26,749 nucleotides of DNA from JALZBN01 sp035525375 (GTDB lineage Bacteria; Actinomycetota; Acidimicrobiia; Acidimicrobiales; AC-14), in the NCBI GenBank assembly GCA_035525375.1, contig DATLEI010000062.1, positions 1 to 26,749 of the forward strand, written 5' to 3'. The stretch's first letter is position 1, and every line of letters begins with the position of its first letter. Below the pieces are notes generated by a model, which had not been told where the DNA came from, ran no database searches, and was given only the letters and a program-made list of their open reading frames with translations. Shown in pieces: positions 5,987 through 14,241 of this stretch. The position numbers were made by a program, and so were the translations under genes.

Positions 5987-8662
5987 ATCGGGTGACTCGG
6001 GATCGATGCCATAAGCCGCAATCGCATCGGCAATCTCTTCCGGTTTGGCCTCGTCGATCGTGACCAGGGCCTGGAGGACGGCAACCACGACGTTGGCGGC
6101 GTCGGTCTCGAAATGCCGCCGCAGTTGCTCGCGAGTGTCGGACCGGCCGTAGCCGTCGGTGCCCAGCGGGATGAACGTGCGGTGCACGAAGCGCGCCACC
6201 TGGTCGGGCACTGCCTTCATGTAGTCGGTGACGGCAACGATCGGACCGTCGGCCTCGGCCAGCGCCTCCGTGACGTATGGAACGCGCGCCGGATCGTTGG
6301 GGTGGAGGCGGTTCCAGCGCTCAACCGACAGCGCGTCCTCCCGCAGCGACTTGTACGACGTCGCGCTCCAGAGTTCGGCGGCGACATCGTGCTTCTCGGC
6401 GAGAAGCTGCTGCGCCTCGCGCGCCGCTTTCTGCGCCGTGCCGCTGAAGATGATCGTGGCCCGCCGGCGACCCTTGGACGGCGCGGGTGAGAACCGGTAC
6501 AAACCGCGCCGAATGCCCTCCTCGGCACCGGGAGGCATCGAGGGCATCGAGTAGTTCTCGTTGTAGAGGGTGAGGTAGTAAAAGACGTCTTCGGGCGTCT
6601 CGCCGTACATCCGGCGTATGCCGTCTTCGATGATGACGGCGACCTCGTAGGCAAAGGCAGGGTCATAGGCGGCCACGTTGGGCACCGTCGAGGCAAGCAT
6701 CAGACTGTGGCCGTCGCAGTGCTGCAACCCCTCGCCGGTGAGGGTGGTACGCCCGGCCGTGCCACCGCAGAGGAAACCTCGCCCCCGGATGTCGCCGAAC
6801 GCCCAAATCAAGTCGCCGACCCGTTGGAATCCGAACATCGAATAGAAGATGAAGAACGGCACCATGGGCGTGCGGTGCGTGGCGTAAGAAGTCCCGGCGG
6901 CCGTGAACGAGGCCATGCATCCGGCTTCGGTGATGCCTTCCTCGAGAATCTGCCCTTGCTGGGACTCCTTGTAGGAGATCTGCATGTGGGCGTCGACTGG
7001 CGTGTAGTGCTGACCAGTGGGGGCGTAGATCTTCACCTCGGAGAACAGACCCTCCATCCCGAAGGTCCGGGCCTCATCGGGAATGATCGGCACCACGCGC
7101 TCCCCCATGGCCTTGTCCCTCAGGAGCCCTCGGAGCAAGCGAGCGAAGACCATGGTGGTCGACACTTCCTGCTTGCCGGACCCCTCCATGAAGGAGGTGA
7201 AGATGGCCTGGTCAGGCAGGGCGATCGGTCGGCTGTTGACCACTCGCTTCGGGAGCGAGCCAGCCAGAGCGCGCCGGCGCTCCATCATGTACTCGTGCTC
7301 GGCCGACCCTGGCGCGGGCCGGTAGTAGGGCGGCTGGTCGGGGTCGAGCGCGCTGTCGGGGATCTCGTCGTTGAGGTGCAGCCGGTCGCGAAACAGCTTC
7401 AGCTGGGCCTTGGTCATCGCCTTCATCTGGTGGGTGGCGTTGCGGGCCTCGATATCGGCGCCCAGGGTCCACCCCTTGATGGTTTTGGCCAGGATGACCG
7501 TGGGCGCTCCCTCGTGCTCCACGGCCGCGGCGTAGGCCGCGTAGAGCTTGCGGTAGTCGTGACCGCCCCGGGGAAGCTGGCGCAAGTCGTCGTCGGAGAG
7601 GTGCTCGACCATCTCTCGGAGCCGCGGGTCGGGGCCGAAGAAGTGCTCGCGGATGTACGCGCCGGACTCGACCGAGTACATCTGAAATTCCCCGTCGAGC
7701 GTCGTGTTCATCTTGTTGACGAGCACGCCGTCGACGTCTCGGGCCAGCAACTCGTCCCACTTGGAGCCCCAGATGACCTTGATGACGTTCCACCCCGCGC
7801 CGCGGAAGAGCGCCTCCATCTCCTGGACGACCTTGCCGTTGCCCCGCACCGGGCCGTCGAGGCGTTGGAGGTTGCAGTTGACGACCCACGTGAGGTTGTC
7901 CAGTCCTTCGCGCGTCGCGAGGGTGAGGCCGGCCATCGACTCGGGCTCGTCGAACTCGCCGTCGCCGAGGAAGCACCAGACTCGGGACCGGCTGGTGTCA
8001 TGGATGTGGCGGTTGAGCAGGTATCGGTTGAAGCGGGCCTGGTACACGGAGTTGATCGGCGCCAGGCCCATCGAGACCGACGGGAACTCCCAGAACTCGG
8101 GCATGAGGCGGGGGTGGGGGTAGCTGGAAAGGCCGTTGCCGCCGATCTCCTGGCGGAAGTTGTCGAGGTGGTCGTCGGCCAGCCGTCCTTCGAGAAACGC
8201 CCGGGCGTAGATACCCGGCGCGGCATGGCCCTGGAAGAAGACCTGGTCACCCGACGTCCCGTCGTCCTTACCCCTGAAGAAGTGGTTGAAGCCGACCTCA
8301 TAGAGCGCGGCCGAGCTGGCGTAGGTGGCGAGGTGGCCACCGATACCGTGTGCCTTGCTGTTGGCGCGCGTGACCATGACCGCCGCGTTCCAGCGGATGA
8401 AGGCGCGGATGCGGCGCTCCATGTTCTCGTCACCCGGGAACCAGGGCTCCTGCTCCGGCGCGATCGAGTTGATGTACGGCGTACTGACCGTGGCCGGGAA
8501 ACCGATCTGGAGCTCTCGGGCCCGCTCGAGGAGCTTCAGGACGATGAAACGGGCGCGGCTCTTGCCCCTCTCGTCGGTCACGGCATCGAGGGAGTCGACC
8601 CACTCGGCCGTCTCGTCCGGATCGATGTCGGGAATCTGCTGGGAGAACCCGTCGAAGATCAT
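5972..8662 (-). CDS. aceE: Pyruvate dehydrogenase E1 component, homodimeric type
   Basis: An 896-residue single-chain E1p that decarboxylates pyruvate with thiamine diphosphate and passes the acetyl group to lipoyl-E2. The cofactor motif is clear: GDGEF at 233-237 and NCNLQ at 262-266. Other E1p hallmarks are FFQGHAAPGIYARAF, FGMEGLF and TAGRTTLTGEGLQHCDGHS. Length matches the family (about 890-930). The start is taken at ATG 8662 (MIFDGFSQQIPDIDPDETAEW), the natural N-terminus; the frame remains open further upstream but that stretch is antisense to the RNase H gene and has no homologous look. GGAGGG lies 12 bases before the ATG, a slightly long spacing. It stands alone; E2 and E3 are at 14242-16976. 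Confidence 0.96.
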   Translation of the reverse strand: MIFDGFSQQIPDIDPDETAEWVDSLDAVTDERGKSRARFIVLKLLERARELQIGFPATVSTPYINSIAPEQEPWFPGDENMERRIRAFIRWNAAVMVTRANSKAHGIGGHLATYASSAALYEVGFNHFFRGKDDGTSGDQVFFQGHAAPGIYARAFLEGRLADDHLDNFRQEIGGNGLSSYPHPRLMPEFWEFPSVSMGLAPINSVYQARFNRYLLNRHIHDTSRSRVWCFLGDGEFDEPESMAGLTLATREGLDNLTWVVNCNLQRLDGPVRGNGKVVQEMEALFRGAGWNVIKVIWGSKWDELLARDVDGVLVNKMNTTLDGEFQMYSVESGAYIREHFFGPDPRLREMVEHLSDDDLRQLPRGGHDYRKLYAAYAAAVEHEGAPTVILAKTIKGWTLGADIEARNATHQMKAMTKAQLKLFRDRLHLNDEIPDSALDPDQPPYYRPAPGSAEHEYMMERRRALAGSLPKRVVNSRPIALPDQAIFTSFMEGSGKQEVSTTMVFARLLRGLLRDKAMGERVVPIIPDEARTFGMEGLFSEVKIYAPTGQHYTPVDAHMQISYKESQQGQILEEGITEAGCMASFTAAGTSYATHRTPMVPFFIFYSMFGFQRVGDLIWAFGDIRGRGFLCGGTAGRTTLTGEGLQHCDGHSLMLASTVPNVAAYDPAFAYEVAVIIEDGIRRMYGETPEDVFYYLTLYNENYSMPSMPPGAEEGIRRGLYRFSPAPSKGRRRATIIFSGTAQKAAREAQQLLAEKHDVAAELWSATSYKSLREDALSVERWNRLHPNDPARVPYVTEALAEADGPIVAVTDYMKAVPDQVARFVHRTFIPLGTDGYGRSDTREQLRRHFETDAANVVVAVLQALVTIDEAKPEEIADAIAAYGIDPESPDPRAA

Positions 8663-8752
8663 GCGCGCACCATGCCCTCCATGCTCGCACGCCCCGGCGC
8701 GTACGGCGATCCAACGGGCGAGAAATGGCTTGACGGGGCAAGATGCGACCCC

Positions 8753-9769
8753 GTGACGACTGTGGTGTACACCGACGGCGCTTGCGTGGGAAACCCTGGG
8801 CCCGGGGGATGGGCATGGGCCGTGCCGGGCGGGCAGTACGCAAGCGGCGCGGATGCGGCCACCACCAATCAGCGGATGGAAGTCAAGGCCGCGCTCGAGG
8901 CGGTGACGACGCTTGAGGGCCCGCTGGAGGTCGTGAGCGACTCGACGTACGTCGTGAACTGCTTCCGGGACCGGTGGTGGGAGGGGTGGTTGGCGCGAGG
9001 CTGGATCAACAAGGCCAAGAAGCCCGTGGCCAACCGCGACCTTTGGGAGCCGCTCATCGACGCAGTGCGCGCCGACCTTCAGCGGGTGAAGTTTCGCTGG
9101 GTCAAGGGGCATGGCACTGACCCGTTCAACGACCTTGTCGACCGGTTGGCGGTCGACGCGGCGCGCACCCAGGCCGGGCGCGCCGGGACCGGCGACCCGG
9201 GTGACTTGGGTCCGCCCGATGTACCCGGCGCGCGCGGCGCTATTGACTCGCAGGCGCCGACTGGCCACCGCATGATCGTCGCCGGTCACCGTCCGCCCGC
9301 CCTCGGCGGCTATGACTCGAACCCAGTGGCGGACAAGGTGCGCTCGAAATTGGTTGAGGTCGTGAAGGCCAAGCAGGTCCTGCATCCCGACTTGGTCGTG
9401 TTGACCGGCCTGGGCCTGGGCGCGGAGCAGCTCGGCGCCGAGGCCGCAGCCGAAGCCAAAGTGCCCTACGTGGCCGTACTCCCCTATCCCGACCCCGACT
9501 CGGTGTGGCCCGAGGCGTCAAGGCGGCGGCATCGGGAGCTGGTCGACGGAGCACGCGCCGAGGTCGTCCTCCAGTCGAAGCCGCCGGCGACCAAGCAGCT
9601 GGCTGGCGCGGCTCTCAGCCGGAGGGACGCATGGTTGGCGCGCAATGCGAACGAGGCACTCGTCGTGTGGGACGGGCAAGACGCCGCTGTCGGACGGCTG
9701 GTGCGGTCGTTGAACGATGCCCTCGGCGAGGACAACGTCTGGGTCATCGAGCCGGCGCCAGGCGGCTGA
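8753..9769 (+). CDS. rnhA: RNase HI fused to a C-terminal SLOG (YpsA/DprA-like Rossmann) domain
   Basis: A 338-residue protein. Residues 1-140 are RNase HI with all catalytic residues: Asp8 (YTDGAC), Glu43 (NQRMEVKA), Asp63 (VSDSTY), His120 and Asp130 (VKGHGTD...VDRLA). This part cleaves RNA in RNA-DNA hybrids. After a Gly/Pro-rich linker (about 141-172), residues 173-335 form a SLOG-type Rossmann domain: VAGHRPPALGGYD, LVVLTGLGLGAEQLGAEAA and VPYVAVLPYP match the YpsA-like group, which is thought to bind nucleotides or related ligands. Start chosen at GTG 8753 because RNase HI normally begins a few residues before YTDGA; ATGs at 8672 and 8681 are in frame but would crowd the divergent aceE start. 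The end overlaps the convergent aat gene by 26 bases. Confidence 0.9.
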   Translation: MTTVVYTDGACVGNPGPGGWAWAVPGGQYASGADAATTNQRMEVKAALEAVTTLEGPLEVVSDSTYVVNCFRDRWWEGWLARGWINKAKKPVANRDLWEPLIDAVRADLQRVKFRWVKGHGTDPFNDLVDRLAVDAARTQAGRAGTGDPGDLGPPDVPGARGAIDSQAPTGHRMIVAGHRPPALGGYDSNPVADKVRSKLVEVVKAKQVLHPDLVVLTGLGLGAEQLGAEAAAEAKVPYVAVLPYPDPDSVWPEASRRRHRELVDGARAEVVLQSKPPATKQLAGAALSRRDAWLARNANEALVVWDGQDAAVGRLVRSLNDALGEDNVWVIEPAPGG

Positions 9770-10469
9770 CCGGACGGCGATCGATCACGATACGCGCCGG
9801 CGCGTCTCGAACGTCAGCAAGCATTGAAAGAAACTCGGCGCGTGAATAGGGGACTGCCCCCATGCGCTCCAGATGTCGGGTGGGGAGCTGCACATCGACG
9901 AAGGCGCCGCCCGCCTTTTGCCATCGATCGCACAGGTCCACGAGCGCCACCTTCGAGCCGTCGGTGCGGCGGTGGAACATCGACTCACCGGTGAAGCAGC
10001 GGCCGACGGCGACACCGTAGATCCCGCCGACGAGCTCGCCATCGTCGCCGCCCCAGACCTCAACGCTGTGGGCCCATCCCAGATCGTGGAGGCGGCCATA
10101 GGCGGCCTTCATCTCGTCGGTGATCCAGGTGCCATCTGACCCGGGACGAACCGCGCCCTCGGCCATGACCGTGCCGAAGGCACGGTCGACTGTTGTCTCC
10201 CAACCGCAACTGCGTAGCCGCGCCCGCAAGGATCGGGAGACGTGGACGGTGTCCGCAAACAGCAGCGCGCGAGGATCGGGTGAGAACCACGGCAGATCGG
10301 TGCCCTCGTGCGGCCACGGGAAGATCCCGCGCCGGTAGGCGTCGACAAGGGTCTCCGGCGCGAGGTCACCGCCGAAGCCGACGAGGTCCTCGTCCCCGAT
10401 GGACGCCGGATCAGGGAGGCGCCAGATCGACGGGCCGACCGGCCGGGGCGGTGGCGCGAGCATCGCCAC
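9744..10469 (-). CDS. aat: Leucyl/phenylalanyl-tRNA-protein transferase
   Basis: A 241-residue protein (GTG 10469; ATG 10463 also possible) that adds Leu or Phe from aminoacyl-tRNA to proteins with N-terminal Arg or Lys, marking them for ClpS/ClpAP-type degradation. Family signatures are present: AYRRGIFPW (44-52), PWFSPDPRALL (60-70), and LVGGIYGVAVGRCFTGESMF (146-165), the most conserved stretch. Length is normal. It lies 41 bases after the cupredoxin gene on the same strand and may be co-transcribed with it. The 3' end overlaps the rnhA fusion by 26 bases, tail to tail. Confidence 0.95.
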   Translation of the reverse strand: MAMLAPPPRPVGPSIWRLPDPASIGDEDLVGFGGDLAPETLVDAYRRGIFPWPHEGTDLPWFSPDPRALLFADTVHVSRSLRARLRSCGWETTVDRAFGTVMAEGAVRPGSDGTWITDEMKAAYGRLHDLGWAHSVEVWGGDDGELVGGIYGVAVGRCFTGESMFHRRTDGSKVALVDLCDRWQKAGGAFVDVQLPTRHLERMGAVPYSRAEFLSMLADVRDAPARIVIDRRPVSRLAPAR

Positions 10470-10510
10470 AGTTTGGTCCCAGCACCAGCCCCAGTTGGCC
10501 GGGAGAGTGG

Positions 10511-10963
10511 TCAGGCCACTTCGATCGCGCCGTGCATGCCGTAGGCCCAGTGGCCCGGCAGGTGGCAGCCGAACATCAGCCGGCCCGGCGCGCCGAAGGT
10601 GTAGGTGGTCTCCGCCTCCTCACCAGGTGCCACCGATACCTCGCCCGGGCGGGCGGAATGATGAGCCTCAGAACCCCGCTCATGAACCAGCTGCACCATG
10701 GCGTCGCCGACGATGAGCTCGTGGGCGATGGGGTCCTGGTTCCGAAGGATGAACCGCACGGTGGTGCCTGGCGCGACCGGGAGGGTGTCGGTCGAGAAGC
10801 GGGAGTGGTGGATGGTGAGGACGACCGTTCGCGCGCCGGGCTCGCCACCGCCGGACCGACCGGCCCCGCTACCGGCGCGCGCCGCGACCGCGCCGGGACC
10901 GACCCCCACCAGCACCAGCGCAGCCACGGCAGCGACGGCTCCGGCGCGCAACACCGGCGACAT
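10511..10963 (-). CDS. Exported cupredoxin (type 1 copper) protein
   Basis: A 150-residue protein with a signal peptide or anchor (residues 5-29, Ala/Val-rich) and a plastocyanin-like domain. A complete type 1 copper set is visible: His81 (PIAHELIVG), then Cys133, His138 and Met143 in FGCHLPGHWAYGM, the C-x4-H-x4-M loop of blue-copper proteins. It probably carries electrons or binds copper outside the membrane. The ATG at 10963 shares one base with the stop of the DUF2330 gene (TGATG), so the two are translationally coupled. A longer frame to 11224 is only an out-of-frame overlap with that gene. Confidence 0.9.
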   Translation of the reverse strand: MSPVLRAGAVAAVAALVLVGVGPGAVAARAGSGAGRSGGGEPGARTVVLTIHHSRFSTDTLPVAPGTTVRFILRNQDPIAHELIVGDAMVQLVHERGSEAHHSARPGEVSVAPGEEAETTYTFGAPGRLMFGCHLPGHWAYGMHGAIEVA

Positions 10964-12045
10964 CACGCCTCCCGGCGCGCCGGGCGTAGGGCGACGAAGC
11001 CTGCGGCTCCAAGGGCAAGGAGCCCGACGACGATGCCAGCCACGAGGGCTATCTGATCCGCACTGGGACCCGACGCACCACCAGATCCCTCCTCGGAAAG
11101 GACCACGCCTTCGGGACCCAACCCCGCCGCCACTCGCGACGGCTGTCCTGCGCCGGAGGCGTCCACGGCCAGGTCGTAGGTGAGGTCGCCGGGATCGGCC
11201 TCGATCTTGACGTAGGAAAGCCACATCGAGTCGGGCATCCAGTCCATTCCCTTGTCGGAGCGAAGGTCGGCGAGCAGCGAGCCCGACGCCGGCTCGTCGC
11301 GGTCGAGCACCAAACCGCCCTCACCGGCCTCACCCGTCAGGATCGTTGGACGGCGGTCGTTGAGCAGGAAGACATCGGCGTCGACCCGCTCGCCCGGCTG
11401 ACGACCGAGGCTGAGGATGCGCAGAGGTACCCACGGGTTGGGTGTCGGGATCGTCAGGTGCACCGGGGTTCCGTCGCCGAGGCTCACTCCTTTCTCACGC
11501 GCCACGTCGGCATCGAACTTGGCCGCCAGGAAGATCGGGCTGCGGCTGGCGTAGAAGTCGAGGACCTCGGGTGTGTCGGGAGGCAGAAGGAAGCCATTCT
11601 GTGTGGCCCACTCCCCGACCGACGCACCGCCACCCTTCAAGACGGTGAGATCGAGGGCGTCCACCTTCGCCTTCATGACGACCTCGGCCGGTGCCGAGGC
11701 GGCCAGCGCCCGCACGTCGGAGTCTCCGGCGAACTCAGGCGGCGGCGGCGCCACCTCACGCTGCAGGCGCTGCAAGGTCCAGTCGCCACCCCGCTCGATG
11801 TCGGTAGGAACGCCCGGCAGCGGCACGATGGAGCCGAACTCGCCACCGCCACCAGCGAACTTGAACGCGGTGACGTAGTGCTCCACGCCCTCGTGGTAAG
11901 CCGCCAGCGTCGTTGTCTTCACCAGGTTGACGGCCCCGTTGCGACCGATCAGGCCTCCGCACGCGCCAGCCGGACTCGCAGCTACGCCGACCGCCACCGC
12001 GGCAGCGACAACTGCCAAGCCCACTCGTCCCATTCGCTTCCGCAT
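10963..12045 (-). CDS. DUF2330 protein, exported and membrane-anchored
   Basis: A 360-residue protein with a signal sequence (about residues 7-28), mature part starting ACGGLIGRNG, and a C-terminal transmembrane helix (about 328-353) followed by RPARREA. The N-terminal Ala-Cys-Gly-Gly and the body (EHYVTAFKFAGGGGEFGSIVPLPG, FLLPPDTPEVLDFY, LTIPTPNPWVPLRIL) are as in DUF2330. The family's function is not known to me. The topology suggests an extracytoplasmic domain held by the C-terminal helix, like many actinobacterial surface proteins. The coupled cupredoxin downstream suggests they act together outside the membrane, which is inference. ATG 12033 is an alternative start. Confidence 0.88.
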   Translation of the reverse strand: MRKRMGRVGLAVVAAAVAVGVAASPAGACGGLIGRNGAVNLVKTTTLAAYHEGVEHYVTAFKFAGGGGEFGSIVPLPGVPTDIERGGDWTLQRLQREVAPPPPEFAGDSDVRALAASAPAEVVMKAKVDALDLTVLKGGGASVGEWATQNGFLLPPDTPEVLDFYASRSPIFLAAKFDADVAREKGVSLGDGTPVHLTIPTPNPWVPLRILSLGRQPGERVDADVFLLNDRRPTILTGEAGEGGLVLDRDEPASGSLLADLRSDKGMDWMPDSMWLSYVKIEADPGDLTYDLAVDASGAGQPSRVAAGLGPEGVVLSEEGSGGASGPSADQIALVAGIVVGLLALGAAGFVALRPARREA

Positions 12046-12132
12046 CCGTCGACCTCCACGTGCAGCGGGCGAGGATTCGCCCGATCGGAGAGTTGGACGG
12101 CCGGCGCACGCCGGTTGGTTCCCGTCAATTGC

Positions 12133-13311
12133 TCAGGACTTCCGGCGGGCGCCGATCGTGTCCATCCAGACCGGGTCGTAGCCGGCGGCGCGCAAGCTGG
12201 AGGCCACTTCCGCCGGCGAACGATCGTCACTGATCTGGAACTGGGGGTCGGCCTGGCTCGGACCGGCATAGCCGCCAGGCTCCGTGTGGGATCCGGCGGA
12301 CATCTGGGTGACACCAAGAGGTAGCAGGCCATCACGGAGCTCGGGTGACTCACGGGTCGACAGCGAGAGTCCCACGTCAGGCAGCACGAGCCGCAGGGCG
12401 CAGACGAGCTGCGTCATCTCTCGATCGGAAACGGCGCGCGCCGGCTCGAAGTCACCCGCCGCCGGACGCAGCCGGGGCAGCGACAGCGAGACGTTGCACC
12501 TCCACCAGCGCTTGACCAGCGCCTGGGCGTGGGCGGCGACGGCGATGGCGTCGGCGCGCCAGTCGGGGTCGAGGCCGAGCAAGATCCCGACCGCGAGTTG
12601 GCGCATCCCGGCCTCGGCGCCCCGGTCACACGCGCCCAGGCGCCAGTCGTAGTTCCGCTTCTTACCTTTGAGGTGGGTCGAGGAGTAGACGGCGCGGTCG
12701 TAGGTCTCCTGATACACGACCAGGCCCTCGCAACCGACCTCGACAAGGCGGCGATAGACGGGGGTGTCCCAAACTTGTACTTCAATCGAGACTGAGGGGA
12801 CTTCAGCCGCGACGGCGCGAACACACTCGACCAGATAATCGGGCGAGACGATGCGGGCGTGTTCGCCCGAGACCAAGAGCAAGTGACGGAAGCCGCGCCG
12901 CGCCAGTTCCCGGGCCTCGACGCCGGCCTCTTCGGGCGACAGGGTGCGGCGCGCGATCTCATTGCCGGCGGAGAATCCGCAGTACGTGCACGTGGAAACG
13001 CACTCGTTTGAGAGATACAGCGGCGCGAATAGCCGGACGGCGCGCCCAAAACGGCGAACAGTGACCTCGTGCGCAGCCCGAGCGAGTTCTTCGAGACGCT
13101 CAGACGCGGCCGGCGACAGGAGCACCGCCAAGTCGTCGAGTGAACGCTTGGTGCGGGCCAGGGCGGCATCGACATCGGCGGCGCCGGCCGCAGCCGAGCG
13201 ACGCGAGAGTCCATCGAGGTGATGTTGGACGACGTCGTTGACGTCGGCGGCGGCCGAGTCGGGTGCAATACCCTGCGGTCGCGATCCGAGCGCGACCGGT
13301 TCAGCACTCAA
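12133..13311 (-). CDS. thiH: 2-iminoacetate synthase ThiH (radical SAM tyrosine lyase)
   Basis: A 392-residue radical SAM enzyme that cleaves tyrosine to give dehydroglycine for the thiazole ring of thiamine. The cluster motif CVSTCTYC is present (Cys104, Cys108, Cys111). ThiH-like blocks follow: ARRTLSPEEAGVEARELARRG, VYQETYDRAVYSSTHLKGKK, RLGACDRGAEAGMRQLAVG and the C-terminal TQMSAGSHTEPGGYAG. Translation appears to start at TTG 13311, which overlaps the thiG stop (TTGA). Coupling to thiG supports the role, since ThiG uses the product. Use of ThiH rather than the oxygen-dependent ThiO is somewhat unusual for an actinobacterium; ThiH is generally oxygen-sensitive. Confidence 0.94.
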   Translation of the reverse strand: MSAEPVALGSRPQGIAPDSAAADVNDVVQHHLDGLSRRSAAAGAADVDAALARTKRSLDDLAVLLSPAASERLEELARAAHEVTVRRFGRAVRLFAPLYLSNECVSTCTYCGFSAGNEIARRTLSPEEAGVEARELARRGFRHLLLVSGEHARIVSPDYLVECVRAVAAEVPSVSIEVQVWDTPVYRRLVEVGCEGLVVYQETYDRAVYSSTHLKGKKRNYDWRLGACDRGAEAGMRQLAVGILLGLDPDWRADAIAVAAHAQALVKRWWRCNVSLSLPRLRPAAGDFEPARAVSDREMTQLVCALRLVLPDVGLSLSTRESPELRDGLLPLGVTQMSAGSHTEPGGYAGPSQADPQFQISDDRSPAEVASSLRAAGYDPVWMDTIGARRKS

Positions 13312-14114
13312 GACAAGAAGCCGGTGAGGGGCGACGACGCCTCCGCGCCCTTCGATGACACCGGAAGGCCGCTCACGAAGGCGCGCCGTCCGGCCTCGAC
13401 TGCCAGCCGGAAGGCGCCAGCCATTGCCGGCGGATCGCCAGCCGTGCCGATAGCGGTGTTCACCAGTACCGCGTCGGCGCCGAGCTCCATGGCTTCAGCG
13501 GCCTGGGACGGCGCGCCAATCCCCGCGTCAATGACGACGGGCACAAGCGACTGCTCGACGATGATCTCGAGGGCGGCGCGAGTGCGCAGGCCTTGGTTCG
13601 AGCCGATCCACGATCCGAGAGGCATCACCGTCGCGCAGCCGACCTCTTCGAGCCGCTTGCACAGGACGGGATCGGCGTTGACATAGGGCAACACTGTGAA
13701 TCCGTCGGCGCACAAGATTTCGGCTGCCTTCAAGGTCTCTATGGGATCGGGCAGCAGGTAGCGCGGCTCCGGCGTGACCTCGAGTTTGATCCAGGCGGGA
13801 AGGCCGGCGGCGCGCGCCAGGCGCGCCAGGCGGACTGCCTCCTCGGCATCGTCGGCCCCACTGGTGTTGGTGAGCAGCAACACCCGCTCCATGTCGATGG
13901 CGTCGAGGATGTCGTCCGCTTCGGCCCCGGGATGCTGGTCGACGCGCCGCAAGGCGACAGTCACCATCTCGGTGCCCGACTCGACGATGCTGCCCCGGAG
14001 TGCCTCATTCGAGGGGAACTTTCCGGTGCCAAGGAAGAGCCGGGACCCGAATGTACGCCCGGCGATGGAGAGTGGTTCCAAGTCGGGACCTAGGTTAGTC
14101 GCCATGACCGGCAC
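13308..14114 (-). CDS. thiG: Thiazole synthase
   Basis: A TIM-barrel enzyme of about 268 residues that forms the thiazole phosphate of thiamine from deoxyxylulose phosphate, dehydroglycine and ThiS thiocarboxylate. Signatures are clear: LFLGTGKF near the N-terminus, LTNTSGA (81-87), the Schiff-base lysine in AWIKLEVTPE (Lys110), and PLGSWIGSNQGL. GTG 14114 is preferred because AAGGAGG lies five bases upstream; ATG 14105 would be 14 bases from that site. The final bases overlap thiH. No thiS, thiF or thiO is nearby, and I found no TPP-riboswitch pattern in the short 5' region. Confidence 0.95.
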   Translation of the reverse strand: MPVMATNLGPDLEPLSIAGRTFGSRLFLGTGKFPSNEALRGSIVESGTEMVTVALRRVDQHPGAEADDILDAIDMERVLLLTNTSGADDAEEAVRLARLARAAGLPAWIKLEVTPEPRYLLPDPIETLKAAEILCADGFTVLPYVNADPVLCKRLEEVGCATVMPLGSWIGSNQGLRTRAALEIIVEQSLVPVVIDAGIGAPSQAAEAMELGADAVLVNTAIGTAGDPPAMAGAFRLAVEAGRRAFVSGLPVSSKGAEASSPLTGFLS

Positions 14115-14126
14115 CCCAGCCTCCTT

Positions 14127-14216
14127 ATGAGTACCCGCTGGCTCATTGTTGCCGCCCTCCTCACCGGGTTGGTCATCCTGGTCGCCTTCGCCGTGCAAAT
14201 CACGCTCGCCGCCTAG
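14127..14216 (+). CDS. Possible 29-residue single-helix membrane peptide before lpdA
   Basis: ATG 14127 to TAG 14216 encodes a peptide with Arg4 and Trp5 followed by an unbroken hydrophobic run (LIVAALLTGLVILVAFAV), enough for one transmembrane helix. Third codon positions are nearly all G or C, as in true genes here. Against it: no ribosome binding site, and the ATG is 12 bases from the divergent thiG start, so a promoter would have to lie inside thiG or the message be leaderless. The stop is 25 bases before the lpdA start, so it could be co-transcribed with lpdA. Confidence 0.38.
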   Translation: MSTRWLIVAALLTGLVILVAFAVQITLAA

Positions 14217-14227
14217 TCTGGGATTCT

Positions 14228-14235
14228 GGAGGTGA
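14228..14235 (+). promoter_or_regulatory. Ribosome binding site that places the lpdA start at ATC
   Basis: GGAGGTGA is a near-perfect match to the anti-Shine-Dalgarno sequence. Six bases after it, in frame with lpdA, comes the codon ATC at 14242, exactly where homologous proteins have their initiator Met. The GTG at 14231-14233 or 14232-14234 region does not help: the GTG formed there opens a frame that stops after a few codons. The next in-frame candidates, CTG 14260 and GTG 14266, have no such site. Confidence 0.75.
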
Positions 14236-14241
14236 GTTCTC

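Noticed and set aside
6707..8752. In-frame open extension upstream of the RNase HI gene across aceE
   Set aside because: It is antisense to aceE, has no recognisable domain, and arises because stop codons are rare in G+C-rich antisense frames. RNase HI similarity starts at 8753.
8663..9385. Open extension upstream of aceE
   Set aside because: Antisense to the RNase HI fusion, no E1-like sequence, and E1p proteins begin near MIFDGF.
14115..14241. TPP riboswitch for thiG
   Set aside because: The region lacks the conserved CTGAGA and ACC-type pieces of the THI element, and the thiG ribosome binding site is very close to the divergent small frame.
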